Assembly (NCBI RefSeq): GCF_044377035.1
Contig: NZ_JBILJW010000005.1
Span: 1 to 64,000 of the forward strand
Length of the DNA stretch: 64,000 bases
Source of the DNA: Silanimonas sp044377035
GTDB taxonomy: Bacteria > Pseudomonadota > Gammaproteobacteria > Xanthomonadales > Xanthomonadaceae
Direction: 5' to 3'
The position numbers and the translations under genes are program-made. Shown here in pieces: positions 16,266 to 24,752 of this stretch. The notes beneath the pieces are model-generated. The model saw only the letters and a program-made list of their open reading frames with translations, was not told the DNA's origin and did no database searches. Within the stretch, counting starts at the first letter, position 1, and each line of letters opens with the position of its first letter.

Positions 16266-17237
16266 ATGCTCTACCGCCGTCTCGGCCGCACCGGCCTGCA
16301 GGTCTCCGCGCTGTCCTTCGGCGCCTGGGTGACGTTCGGCACCTCGGTGGGCCGCGGGGAAGCGCGGCGGCTGATCACGCAGGCCTTCGATGCCGGCATC
16401 AACTTCTTCGACAACGCCGAGACCTACGCGAAGGGCGAGGCCGAGAAGATCATGGGCGACGTGCTCGCCGACATGCGCTTCCCGCGCGACGCCTACGCGG
16501 TGTCGAGCAAGGTGTACTTCGGTGCGGCAGCCGAGCCTTCGCCGATGCAGAAGGGGCTGTCGCGCAAGCACGTGCGTGACGCCTGCGATGCCGCGCTGAA
16601 GCGTTTGCATGTCGACTACCTTGATCTCTTCTTCTGCCACCGCCCGGATGCGGAGACGCCGATCGACGAGACGGTGTGGGCGATGGACCAGCTCGTCCGC
16701 GCCGGCAAGGTGCTGTACTGGGGCACGTCGGAGTGGTCGGCCGACGCCATCGCCGAGGCCGATCGCATCGCCAAGGCGCACCATCTCGTGGGCCCGAGCA
16801 TGGAGCAGCCGCAATACAGCCTGCTGCACCGTGATCGCGTCGAACGCGAGTACGCGCCGCTGTACGACACCATCGGCCTTGGCACCACGACGTGGTCGCC
16901 GCTGGCCTCGGGCCTGCTCACTGGCAAGTACGCGGGCGGCATTCCAGCCGGTTCGCGGCTGGCGACGCCGGGCTACGAGTGGCTGCAGAAGAAGGTGCAG
17001 GGCGAGGAGGGCGCAGCGACGCTGGCGCGCGTGCGGCGCTTCACCGCACTGGCCGCCGAGCTGGGCGTCGATCCGGCGCCGCTCGCCATCGCGTGGTGCC
17101 TGTCGAATCCGCGGGTGTCGAGCGTGATCCTCGGCGCGACGAAGCCCGAGCAGCTCGCGCAGAACCTGCGCGCGCTCGAGGTGCTGCCGACGATCGACGC
17201 CGCGACGAAGGCGAGGATCGACGCGGCCGTCGGCTGA
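16266..17237 (+). CDS. Aldo/keto reductase, Kv-beta-like
   Basis: NADPH-dependent reductase of the TIM-barrel AKR superfamily, 323 aa. MLYRRLGRTGLQVSALSFGAW is the typical start. The catalytic tetrad is visible: Asp and Tyr in FDNAETYAKGEAE, Lys in SSKVYFG, His in LFFCHRPD. QPQYSLLHRDRVEREYAPLY, SPLASGLLTGKY and SSVILGATKPEQLAQNL match the potassium-channel beta subunit/YghZ branch. TAGACT (near 16226) could be the -10 box; AACGAGG is the ribosome site. Physiological substrate is unknown, likely reactive carbonyls. Confidence 0.9.
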   Translation: MLYRRLGRTGLQVSALSFGAWVTFGTSVGRGEARRLITQAFDAGINFFDNAETYAKGEAEKIMGDVLADMRFPRDAYAVSSKVYFGAAAEPSPMQKGLSRKHVRDACDAALKRLHVDYLDLFFCHRPDAETPIDETVWAMDQLVRAGKVLYWGTSEWSADAIAEADRIAKAHHLVGPSMEQPQYSLLHRDRVEREYAPLYDTIGLGTTTWSPLASGLLTGKYAGGIPAGSRLATPGYEWLQKKVQGEEGAATLARVRRFTALAAELGVDPAPLAIAWCLSNPRVSSVILGATKPEQLAQNLRALEVLPTIDAATKARIDAAVG

Positions 17238-17277
17238 GTCGCGGACGAGAGGCCGCAGCCTTCCCGGTTCGGGTGTG

Positions 17278-17307
17278 TTGACTTTCAAATGCGAATCAGT
17301 AGCATTT
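17278..17307 (+). promoter_or_regulatory. Promoter with Fur box upstream of hemP
   Basis: The 21-mer at 17287-17307 begins AAATGCGAAT and ends TAGCATTT; it agrees at about 17 of 21 positions with the Fur consensus AAATGATAAT-N-ATTATCATTT. It overlaps a core promoter, TTGACT (17278-17283) and TAGCAT (17300-17305). Iron repression of hemP and the haem receptor is inferred. Confidence 0.75.
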
Positions 17308-17343
17308 GCATCGAACCAACGCCCGCCCCGCCTGGAGTGCGCC

Positions 17344-17544
17344 ATGCCCGTCGTCGATGTGCCCCCGCTTCCCCCCAGCCCGGCCCGCCTGATGGCGGTC
17401 CCTCGTCCTGCCGCTGCCCTGCATGCCCCTGCCGTCGACAGCCGCCTGCTGCTCAACGGCGCTCGCGAGATCGAGATCGTCCACGGCGACAAGGTCTACC
17501 GCCTGCGCCATACGCGGAACGACAAACTCATCCTCGTGAAGTAA
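17344..17544 (+). CDS. hemP: Hemin uptake protein HemP
   Basis: Small cytoplasmic protein associated with haem uptake loci; in some proteobacteria it activates expression of the haem receptor. 66 aa from ATG 17344 (a longer upstream frame would run through the promoter). The last 30 residues, GAREIEIVHGDKVYRLRHTR followed by NDKLILVK, are the HemP signature; the first 35 are Pro/Ala-rich. It lies between a Fur box and the haem receptor gene 106 bp further on. Confidence 0.93.
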   Translation: MPVVDVPPLPPSPARLMAVPRPAAALHAPAVDSRLLLNGAREIEIVHGDKVYRLRHTRNDKLILVK

Positions 17545-17650
17545 CTGCTTCTCCGTAATCCCCCGCCGTCGCTCGACGGCCCGGTCGCCAGCCCCGGTTT
17601 CCACCGGACGCCCGCTCCACCGGTTCCTTTCCGAACCCTTGGAGTTGTCC

Positions 17651-19876
17651 ATGCGTCCCCGCTGCCTTGCGGCGGCGGTCGGCCTCGCGCTGTCCGCCCC
17701 GCTGTATCCCTCGACGGTTGCTGCCTCGCCGTCCCCCGCGCCCGAGCCGGCGACACTCGATGCCGTCATCGTCGTCGCCACTCGCGAAGCAAGCGTGATG
17801 GCCGACGTCCCCGCCACGGTCGGCGTCGTGCCGCGGCAGGAGATCGAACGCACGCAGGCGCAAGACCTGCGCGAACTGTTCCGCTACGAACCCTCCGTCA
17901 CTGTCGTCGGCGGCTACGGCCGCTTCGGCCTGGGTGATGTGCGCATCCGTGGCCTCGGTGGCAACCGTGTGCAGCTGCAGGTGGACGGGGTGAACGTCGC
18001 CGATGCGTTCAGCATCGGCAGCTTCGCCAACGCCGACCGCGATGCCGTCGACATCTCGATTCTGAAGCAGGCGGAAGTGCTGCGCGGCCCGGCCAGCGCG
18101 CTGTACGGCTCCGACGCCTTGGGCGGCACCGTGCGCTTCGTCACCCTCGATCCCGACGATCTGCTCGAAGGCGATGACGGATTTTCCGGGCGCGTGCGAG
18201 CCGGTGCGGCGAGCGTCGATGACAGCTCGCGCGTGGGCGTGACGCTCGCTGCACGCGGTGGCGACTGGTCGTGGCTGGTCCATGCGCAGGCCCGCGACGG
18301 CGATGAAGCCGAGAACTTCGGTACGAATGAAGCGCTCGATGCCACCCGCACCGCCGCGAACCCCAGCGACCAGCAGCAGCGTGCGCTGCTCGGCAAGTTG
18401 CTCTACGACCTTAGCGGCGGCGATCGGCTGCGCCTGACGCTCGATGCCGGGGAAACCGAAGCTGCGACGAGCGTGATCTCCGCCCGCGCCGATACGGTGG
18501 TCTTCGGCCAGCGCGTGCGCGTGCAGTCGCTCGACGCCGACGACCGAAAGACCCGTGCCCGGGTGTCGCTGGACGGCCTGCATGGCCTCGACATCGCGGC
18601 GGCCGACACGCTCCGCTGGCAGTGGCATCGGCAGGACAGTACGACGGAGCAGCGCACCTACGAGCATCGGGCGACGATCGTCGGCACGGCGGTGGTGAAT
18701 CCAACGCGTCGCGAGCGGCTGTTCGACTTCTTCCAGCGCGAGGACGGCCTCGAACTCAGCGCGGAGAAATCCCTGGGCGACGTGGGCCTGCTGTATGGCC
18801 TGCAGCTCACCGAGACCATCCTGCGGCAGAAGCGCGATGGCCGCAGCATCAACCTGACCACCGGCGCGGTGAGCGGCACGATCTTCCCCGACGTCTTCCC
18901 CGTGCGCGATTTCCCCGTCAGCCGCACCCGCGAATGGGGATTCTTCGCGCAGGCCGACATTCCCGTGCTCGACGGTGACCTGCGCTTCGTGCCGGCCCTG
19001 CGCTACGACGACTACCGGCTCGATCCCTCGCTCGACGCGATCTTCGCCGCTGACAACCCGGGCTTCGTGCCGGTCGGCCTCGATGCGCAGCGCTGGAGCC
19101 CGAAGCTCGGCCTGGTCTGGTCGTTCACCGATGCGGTGTCGCTCTATGCGAATGCTGCGGCCGGTTTCCGCGCGCCGCCCTACGACGACGCGAATCTCGG
19201 TTTCACCAATGTGGCCTCCGGCTACGCCGCCCTGCCCAACCCGGACCTCAAGCCGGAGACCAGCCGTGGCCTCGACGTGGGTCTGCGCGGCGACCACGGC
19301 GCCTTGCAATGGACGATCGCGCTGCACGCTACGCGCTATCGCGACTTCATCGACTCCCGTCGCAATGTCGGCATCGACCCGACCACCGGACTGCTGCTGT
19401 TCCAGTCGGTGAACCGCTCGCGCGTTGATACCTGGGGTGCCGAAGCCAGCGCGCGCCTCGCTTTCGACGACATCGGCTGGCGAGGCGGATACCTGCGCTT
19501 CGCCGCCAGCCGCACGCGCGGCGTCGACCGCACCGCCGATGCGTGGCTGGCCTCGATCGATCCGCTGCGTGCCGTGGTCGGCGTGGGTTGGCGTGGCGAG
19601 GTCGCCGGCCTTGAACTGGTTGCCAGTGCCGCAGCACGGCAGCACGACGTGAGTGGCACCGGCGCCTTCATCGCCCCGGGCCACGCGCTGCTCGACCTGA
19701 TCGCCGATTGGGATCTCTCGTCGGCCTGGCGCGTGGAAGCGGCCGTCTTCAACCTCGCCGACCGCCGCGTCTGGGACGCCACGGACACCGCCGGCGTGCC
19801 GGCCAGTTCGACCCTGCTCGACCGCTACACCCGGCCCGGCCGCAACGCGCGCCTCACCGTCACCGCGTCGTTCTGA
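17651..19876 (+). CDS. TonB-dependent haem/haemoglobin receptor
   Basis: Outer-membrane TonB-gated receptor of the haemoglobin/transferrin/lactoferrin family, 741 aa from ATG 17651 (GGAG upstream). Signal peptide residues 1-25 ending VAA. TonB box/plug begins with LDAVIVVATREAS; the plug shows DVRIRGLGGNRVQLQVDGV and EVLRGPASALYGSDALGGTV. The barrel carries the haem-receptor signature region GFRAPPYDDANLGFTN and LPNPDLKPETS, and ends in an aromatic residue (TASF). Position behind hemP and a Fur box fixes the role as haem import rather than siderophore import. Confidence 0.93.
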   Translation: MRPRCLAAAVGLALSAPLYPSTVAASPSPAPEPATLDAVIVVATREASVMADVPATVGVVPRQEIERTQAQDLRELFRYEPSVTVVGGYGRFGLGDVRIRGLGGNRVQLQVDGVNVADAFSIGSFANADRDAVDISILKQAEVLRGPASALYGSDALGGTVRFVTLDPDDLLEGDDGFSGRVRAGAASVDDSSRVGVTLAARGGDWSWLVHAQARDGDEAENFGTNEALDATRTAANPSDQQQRALLGKLLYDLSGGDRLRLTLDAGETEAATSVISARADTVVFGQRVRVQSLDADDRKTRARVSLDGLHGLDIAAADTLRWQWHRQDSTTEQRTYEHRATIVGTAVVNPTRRERLFDFFQREDGLELSAEKSLGDVGLLYGLQLTETILRQKRDGRSINLTTGAVSGTIFPDVFPVRDFPVSRTREWGFFAQADIPVLDGDLRFVPALRYDDYRLDPSLDAIFAADNPGFVPVGLDAQRWSPKLGLVWSFTDAVSLYANAAAGFRAPPYDDANLGFTNVASGYAALPNPDLKPETSRGLDVGLRGDHGALQWTIALHATRYRDFIDSRRNVGIDPTTGLLLFQSVNRSRVDTWGAEASARLAFDDIGWRGGYLRFAASRTRGVDRTADAWLASIDPLRAVVGVGWRGEVAGLELVASAAARQHDVSGTGAFIAPGHALLDLIADWDLSSAWRVEAAVFNLADRRVWDATDTAGVPASSTLLDRYTRPGRNARLTVTASF

Positions 19877-19918
19877 CGTCCGTTTCGAAGCCCTTTGCCC
19901 ACCCCTCAGGAGATCGCC

Positions 19919-20872
19919 ATGCGCATCCCGTCGTCCCCGCTCGCCCCATTGCTTCTCACCACCCTCGGCCTCGCCACCGCCGCGGCAGCCGCGCCGCCCC
20001 CGGAAGATCGCGCTGCCATCCTCGCCATGCAGGGCGAGTACGCCGTCACCTTCCGTTTCGAGGAAACCGTGCCTCTCGCTGCCGGCTACGAGGCGCGCGA
20101 GTCGAAGGACAGCGGTGCCCGCGAAGTGGTGATCCTCGTCGAGGACTCGCCGTCGAAGATCGTGCTGCAGCACCTGCTCGTCGCCCCGAACGGCCACGTC
20201 ACCAAGCACTGGCGACAGGACTGGGCCTTCGAGGCGCCGTCGCGCTTCGAGTTCGTCGCCGACCAGACCTGGCGTGTCCGGGCGCTGTCGACGGAGGAAA
20301 CGACCGGGAAGTGGACGCAGTGCGTGTTCGAAGTCTCCGACGCTCCGCGCTACTGCGGCACCGGCGTGTGGAACCACAAGTACGGCAACGCGACGTGGAC
20401 CTCGGATCGCAGCTGGCGCCCGCTGCCGCGCCGCGAGCACACCGTGCGCGACGACTACAACGCGCTCAACGTCGAGAACCGCCACACGATCACGCCCTTC
20501 GGCTGGACGCATGAGCAGGACAACACGAAGACCGTGCGCGAGGGCGAGCGCACCGTGCGGACGCTGACCCGCGAGTTCGGCTTCAACGACTACCGCCGCA
20601 CGACGGAAACCGACTTCGGTCCGGCCTACCGCTACTGGCAGGCGACGGCGCCGTTCTGGGCCGAGGTGCGCGCGCGCTGGCAGGCGGCCCTCGACACCGG
20701 TGGCCTCGTCATCGACACGAAGGTCGACGGCATGCCGGTGATCGTCGGCCTGTTCAACCTCGCGGCGCAGGCCGAAAACGGCGACGCGGTCGAGGCCTCC
20801 GCCATCGACCGCGTCTTCGAGCGCCACATCGAAGCGCTGCCGCCGTCCAACGAAGCGACGGCGGCGCGCTGA
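19919..20872 (+). CDS. Exported DUF6607-like protein of haem loci
   Basis: 317 aa from ATG 19919 with AGGAG before it. Signal peptide ends near residue 27 (TAAAAA). Conserved-looking phrases are GEYAVTFRFEETVPL, KHWRQDWAFE, YCGTGVWNHKYGNATW (one of two cysteines), REHTVRDDYNALNVENRHTI and NDYRRTTETDFGP. I take it for the DUF6607 family, which I recall as often following haem receptors; function unknown. The gene starts 42 bp after the receptor gene, so an iron-regulated operon hemP-receptor-DUF6607 is likely. Ends 9 bp from the convergent PDZ gene. Confidence 0.75.
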   Translation: MRIPSSPLAPLLLTTLGLATAAAAAPPPEDRAAILAMQGEYAVTFRFEETVPLAAGYEARESKDSGAREVVILVEDSPSKIVLQHLLVAPNGHVTKHWRQDWAFEAPSRFEFVADQTWRVRALSTEETTGKWTQCVFEVSDAPRYCGTGVWNHKYGNATWTSDRSWRPLPRREHTVRDDYNALNVENRHTITPFGWTHEQDNTKTVREGERTVRTLTREFGFNDYRRTTETDFGPAYRYWQATAPFWAEVRARWQAALDTGGLVIDTKVDGMPVIVGLFNLAAQAENGDAVEASAIDRVFERHIEALPPSNEATAAR

Positions 20873-20881
20873 TCGCGAGGC

Positions 20882-21964
20882 TCAGGCCATCGTCAGGCCG
20901 GCACCGGCGGGAGGTGCCGGCGGTGCCGGCGGCGGCGGGGGCGCGCCGTTCGGCGGGGCCGGAGGCGCCGGAGGTGCCGGCGGGGCGGGCGGTGGCGGCG
21001 GCAGGAAGTCGATGGGACGGCCTTCCGGCACGGTGATCTCGACGTCCTGCGCCGCGCGGTTGCGCAGGATGCGCAGCTTCAGTTTCTCGCCCGATTCCTT
21101 GGCGCCCAAGGCGCGCATCACGTCGCGCGGCGACTCGACCGTCCGGCCTTCGACGGCGGTGATGACGTCGCCGGACTTGAGGCCCGGCAGGGCAGCGCTG
21201 GCCGAGATGAGCAGCGCGCCCTTGTCGGTGCCGAAGTAGCGGCCGAGGTCCCCGTCGATGCTGCTCAAGTTCAGGCCGCGGAAGCGGAAGGCGCGCGACA
21301 TGGCTTCGCGGTCGCAATCCCCTTCGCCGTTGACGCAGGTGAGCACGCGGATCTCGCCGGGGGCGCCGCGTCGGCCGTGCCTGCCTTCACCCTCGCCGAC
21401 GCGCTCGCGGAGGATGTGCACTTCGCGTTGTTCATCGCCTCGGCCGTCGTTCCATTGGATGGTCCCGCGCCCGGGCAGTTCATCCGCCACGACCGCTGCG
21501 GCGGCCGACCGGCCCTCACGCAGGTAGCCGACATTCACCGCCTGGCCTTTCTGGATGCCGCGCAGGGCCGCTAGGAGGTCATCGGGACCCGTCACGGTCT
21601 TGCCATGCGCGCTGCGGATGACGTCGCCGGCCTTCAACCCGGCCTTGTCGGCCGGGCCGCCGGGTGTCACCGCGGCAATGCGCGTGCCGCCGTCGACGGC
21701 TTCGCCGAGCACGACACCGAGGCCGATGCGCGGCTCGCCCACGCGGTGCATGACGATGCGCGGTGCCGGCCCGCCGACATCGCGGGCGAGTTCGGCCATG
21801 CGCTTGCCGAGCTCGGACATCTCTTGTTGAAGGCGAGCCATCTCCGCGCGTTTCGCGGCGAGTTCGGCCGGGGCCGCAGGGGCGTTCGATTGCGCGACGC
21901 TCGCACCCGCCAACGCGAGTGCGAGGGCGGCCGCAAGGGTTCGTTGCAGCTTCGGGGCGTTCAT
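20882..21964 (-). CDS. Exported double-PDZ protein without protease domain
   Basis: 360 aa. Signal peptide residues 1-25 (ALALALAGASVAQ), a short coiled coil (EMARLQQEMSELGKRMAELA, about 40-60), then PDZ 1 (about 75-150: IGLGVVLGEAVDGGTRIAAV, GGPADKAGLKAGDVIRSAHG) and PDZ 2 (about 230-315: ASAALPGLKSGDVITAVEGR). The tail after 320 is almost only Pro/Ala/Gly. There is no trypsin-like domain, so it is not a DegP/DegS protease. Third gene after a sigma factor and a membrane protein; a periplasmic sensing or scaffold role is inferred. Confidence 0.75.
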   Translation of the reverse strand: MNAPKLQRTLAAALALALAGASVAQSNAPAAPAELAAKRAEMARLQQEMSELGKRMAELARDVGGPAPRIVMHRVGEPRIGLGVVLGEAVDGGTRIAAVTPGGPADKAGLKAGDVIRSAHGKTVTGPDDLLAALRGIQKGQAVNVGYLREGRSAAAAVVADELPGRGTIQWNDGRGDEQREVHILRERVGEGEGRHGRRGAPGEIRVLTCVNGEGDCDREAMSRAFRFRGLNLSSIDGDLGRYFGTDKGALLISASAALPGLKSGDVITAVEGRTVESPRDVMRALGAKESGEKLKLRILRNRAAQDVEITVPEGRPIDFLPPPPPAPPAPPAPPAPPNGAPPPPPAPPAPPAGAGLTMA

Positions 21965-21993
21965 TCGTTTCTCCTCAGGGAGCCTGTTCGAGG

Positions 21994-22578
21994 TCAGTGC
22001 AAAGCGACCAGGGTGGTTTCAAAGGACTGGCCCGCGGAAGCCAGCAGTCGTCGCGACGATTGCAGTTCGGCATAGCGCGACAGGATGTCGACGCGCTGCT
22101 GCCAGAGTTCTTGGGCGTCGCGCGAGCCGCGCGGCGCGGTGGCAAGGGCGGCGTCGATGCCGCCGAGTTCATCCTCGAAGGCGAGCCCGAGCACCAGCGC
22201 GTCGGCCGGCTGCAGCGGGTCGTCGTTGACGGCCGCGATCAGCCGTTCGAGGCGCGCGGATTCGCGCATCAGGGCGGGCAGGTCGACGGGGGTGAGCGGG
22301 CCCTCGCTCGCGGTTCCGTCCGCGACGGATTCCGCCGCGGCGCCTACGGCCGGCGCGTCGCCGGGCACCGGCAGCAGCAGGACGAGCGCGAGTGCCGCTG
22401 CGGTGGCGAAGGCGTAGGGCCAGCGGGTCACGACCGGACGGCGCGGCTGATCGAGGTGCGCAGCCGCGGCGATGCCAGGCCACGCGCTGCGCGGCGGCGC
22501 CTCGAGGGGCAGGGCGCGCAGGGCCTCGGCGATCGGCAGGGCGCGCTCCGGGGGCGGGGTGTGGCCCACGTCAGGCAT
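21994..22578 (-). CDS. Single-pass membrane protein, putative sigma-factor partner
   Basis: 194 aa, overlapping the sigma-factor gene by 8 bp. Cytosolic N-terminal 50 residues, one helix (WPYAFATAAALALVLLLPVP, about 53-72), then a mostly helical periplasmic part (LMRESARLERLIAAVNDDPL, ELWQQRVDILSRYAELQSSR). The layout is that of an anti-sigma factor, but no zinc HisCys motif is visible. Role inferred from position and topology only. Confidence 0.55.
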   Translation of the reverse strand: MPDVGHTPPPERALPIAEALRALPLEAPPRSAWPGIAAAAHLDQPRRPVVTRWPYAFATAAALALVLLLPVPGDAPAVGAAAESVADGTASEGPLTPVDLPALMRESARLERLIAAVNDDPLQPADALVLGLAFEDELGGIDAALATAPRGSRDAQELWQQRVDILSRYAELQSSRRLLASAGQSFETTLVALH

Positions 22579-23140
22579 GGGAGGCCTCCGTCAGTTGCAG
22601 CAGGGTGCGCAGCTTTCGCGTGCCGCGCGCCAGTTGGGACTTGGAGAAGCTCACGCTCTGCCCGAGCAGCGCGGCGATCTCCTCATGGGTGTAGCCCTCG
22701 GCGTGGTAAAGCCAAAGCACGCTGCGGGTCTTGTCCGGCAGCCGGCCGAGCGCCTGCGTCAGCGCTGCGGCGTCCGCTGCCTGCGGCGGTAGCAGGCCCT
22801 CGTGTTCGATCAGGTCCGGCTCGAAGGCTTCGGCCTCCGCCGGCTCGTCGCGGCCACGGCTGCGAAGACGCATCAGGCATTCGTTCACGGCTACCTGCCG
22901 CAACCAGCCCCAGAACGGCGATTCGCCGCGGAAGCCGGGCAGCTTGTCGAACACCTTGAGGAAAGTGTCCTGCAGCACGTCCATTGCCGCGTCCGGGCAC
23001 CCGAGCATGCGCATTGCCAAGCCGTAAACGGGGCGCTCGAACCAGCGGTACAGCTGCTCGCAGGCCGCGCCGTCGCGCTTCCGCGCCCGGTCGAGCAGGG
23101 CGTCGGGCACGTCGATGGCGAAGGCGGAACTGCGGGTCAT
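22571..23140 (-). CDS. ECF-type RNA polymerase sigma factor
   Basis: 189 aa from ATG 23140 (GGAG upstream). Region 2: ACEQLYRWFERPVYGLAMRM and DAAMDVLQDTFLKVFDKLPG, RGESPFWGWLRQVAVNECLM. Region 4: LPDKTRSVLWLYHAEGYTHEEIAALLG then SFSKSQLARGTRKLR, the helix-turn-helix for the -35 element. Length and missing region 3 mark the ECF group. First gene of an operon with a membrane protein and a double-PDZ protein; divergent from the SPFH gene. Trigger unknown, envelope stress possible. Confidence 0.93.
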   Translation of the reverse strand: MTRSSAFAIDVPDALLDRARKRDGAACEQLYRWFERPVYGLAMRMLGCPDAAMDVLQDTFLKVFDKLPGFRGESPFWGWLRQVAVNECLMRLRSRGRDEPAEAEAFEPDLIEHEGLLPPQAADAAALTQALGRLPDKTRSVLWLYHAEGYTHEEIAALLGQSVSFSKSQLARGTRKLRTLLQLTEASHA

Positions 23141-23239
23141 GGCTCCTAGGATGCGCCAAGGCCGGAAAGCGTCGCAGCGTCCTCGCGGGGCGGCGTGCCT
23201 ATACTCGCGCCGTCCCCCTGCTGGTCGAAGGAGCGTCCC

Positions 23240-24208
23240 ATGCTTGGTTTCCTCAGCGCCGTCATCGTCATCGTCGGCATCCTCTTCCTGTTCAAGATGG
23301 TCCGCGTCGTCCCGCAGGGCTTCGAGTGGACGGTAGAGCGCTTCGGCAAGTACACCCACACGATGGAGCCGGGCCTGCACTTCCTGTTCCCCGTGGTGCA
23401 GGGCGTGGGCCGCAAGATCAACATGATGGAGCAGGTGCTGGACATCCCCAGTCAGGACGTCATCACCAAGGACAACGCGGTGGTGAAGGTGGACGGCGTG
23501 GTGTTCTTCCAGGTGCTCGACGCCGCCAAGGCGGCCTACGAGGTGTCCGATCTCGAGTCCGCCACCATCGCGCTGGTGATGACCAACATCCGCACGGCCA
23601 TCGGTTCGATGGACCTCGATGAATCGCTCTCCAAGCGCGACGAGATCAACGCCAAGCTGCTCGGCGTCATCGACAGCGCCACCCATGCTTGGGGCATCAA
23701 GGTCAACCGCATCGAGCTGAAGGACATCCAGCCGCCGCAGAACCTGATCGACTCGATGGCCCGCCAGATGAAGGCGGAGCGCGAGAAGCGCGCCAACATC
23801 CTCGAGGCCGAGGGCCTGCGCGCCGCAGAGATCCTCCGCGCCGAGGGCGAGAAGCAGGGCGCAGTGCTCGCGGCGGAAGGCAAGAAGGAGTCCGCCTTCC
23901 TCGAGGCCCAGGCCCGCGAGCGTCTCGCCGAGGCCGAAGCCAACGCCACCCGCATGGTCTCCGAGGCCATTGCCAAGGGCGACGTGCAGGCGATCAACTA
24001 TTTCGTCGCGCAGAAGTACGTCGAGGCCTTCCGCGAGCTGGCGAATTCGCCGAACAGCAAGTTCGTGATGATGCCGATGGAGACCACCGGCATCATTTCC
24101 TCGCTCGCCGGCATCGCCGAACTGGCCAAGGAAGGGCTGGGCAACCAGCAGGCCACGCAGGCCGCCAAGGCGGCCGCCCGCGCCACGCCGCCCGCGATCC
24201 CGCGCTGA
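23240..24208 (+). CDS. qmcA: SPFH/stomatin-like membrane protease-associated protein
   Basis: Stomatin/prohibitin-family protein anchored by one N-terminal helix (residues 2-19), 322 aa from ATG 23240 with AAGGAG upstream. SPFH domain about 20-200: RVVPQGFEWTVERFGKYTHT, EPGLHFLFPVVQGVGRKIN, NAVVKVDGVVFFQVLD. Long Ala/Glu-rich coiled coil 200-265, then NYFVAQKYVEAFRELANSPN. The length and sequence resemble E. coli QmcA. TATACT at 23200-23205 is a likely -10 box. Followed after 5 bp by an NfeD gene, the standard partner. Confidence 0.93.
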   Translation: MLGFLSAVIVIVGILFLFKMVRVVPQGFEWTVERFGKYTHTMEPGLHFLFPVVQGVGRKINMMEQVLDIPSQDVITKDNAVVKVDGVVFFQVLDAAKAAYEVSDLESATIALVMTNIRTAIGSMDLDESLSKRDEINAKLLGVIDSATHAWGIKVNRIELKDIQPPQNLIDSMARQMKAEREKRANILEAEGLRAAEILRAEGEKQGAVLAAEGKKESAFLEAQARERLAEAEANATRMVSEAIAKGDVQAINYFVAQKYVEAFRELANSPNSKFVMMPMETTGIISSLAGIAELAKEGLGNQQATQAAKAAARATPPAIPR

Positions 24209-24213
24209 ACCCC

Positions 24214-24657
24214 ATGGACCTCGATTTCCGCCCCATCGTCATCTTCTGGGCCTGCCTCGCGCTCGGCCTGATCGCGCTGGAAACCCTGGTGCCCGGCGCG
24301 GCGCTCATCTGGCTCGGCCTCGCGGCCGGCGCGATGCTGGTCCTCGTGGTCTTCGTACCCGACCTGCCGATGTTCTGGCAGGCGGTGCTCTTCGTCGGGT
24401 CGTCGTTCGCGATCGTGGCCTTCTACTGGACGCGCATCCGCAAGACCGGCATCGCCAGCACGCAGCCACTGCTCAACCGTCGCGGCGAGCAGCTGGTGGG
24501 GCAGGTGTATCCGCTGGAATCGGCCATCGAGAACGGCCGTGGCCGGGTCAAGATCGGCGACGCGTTCTGGATGGTCGTTGGCCCGGACCTGCCACAAGGC
24601 GAGCGCGTGCGCATCGTCGCCGCCGAGTCGATGCAGTTGCGCGTCGAACGCGCCTGA
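24214..24657 (+). CDS. NfeD-family membrane protein
   Basis: 147 aa. Three hydrophobic helices (about 8-80: VIFWACLALGLIALETLVPG, AALIWLGLAAGAMLVLVVFV, FVGSSFAIVAFYW) and a soluble OB-fold domain (about 90-147: GEQLVGQVYPLESAIENGRG, RVKIGDAFWMV). This is the short NfeD form lacking the ClpP-like protease domain (YbbK/YbbL type). Starts 5 bp after the SPFH gene and surely forms a complex or operon with it. Confidence 0.92.
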   Translation: MDLDFRPIVIFWACLALGLIALETLVPGAALIWLGLAAGAMLVLVVFVPDLPMFWQAVLFVGSSFAIVAFYWTRIRKTGIASTQPLLNRRGEQLVGQVYPLESAIENGRGRVKIGDAFWMVVGPDLPQGERVRIVAAESMQLRVERA

Positions 24658-24691
24658 GCGTCGAAGGTGGCCGATGCGCGATCACGCGGCC

Positions 24692-24724
24692 TTGCCTATT
24701 TCGGGATGAGAACGGTTATCATTT
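24692..24724 (+). promoter_or_regulatory. Promoter with Fur box upstream of the iron ABC importer
   Basis: GATGAGAAC-GGTTATCATTT (24705-24724) fits the Fur consensus well in its right half and moderately in the left. It overlaps the -10 region of a promoter with TTGCCT at 24692-24697. The downstream gene encodes an iron-binding lipoprotein, which supports the call. Confidence 0.7.
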
Positions 24725-24752
24725 GACCGTCTTCTCAGCCCTTGGAGTTTCC

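Noticed and set aside
17528..20827. 1099-codon minus-strand ORF opposite the haem receptor
   Set aside because: Antisense shadow; the plus-strand receptor and DUF6607-like protein explain the region.
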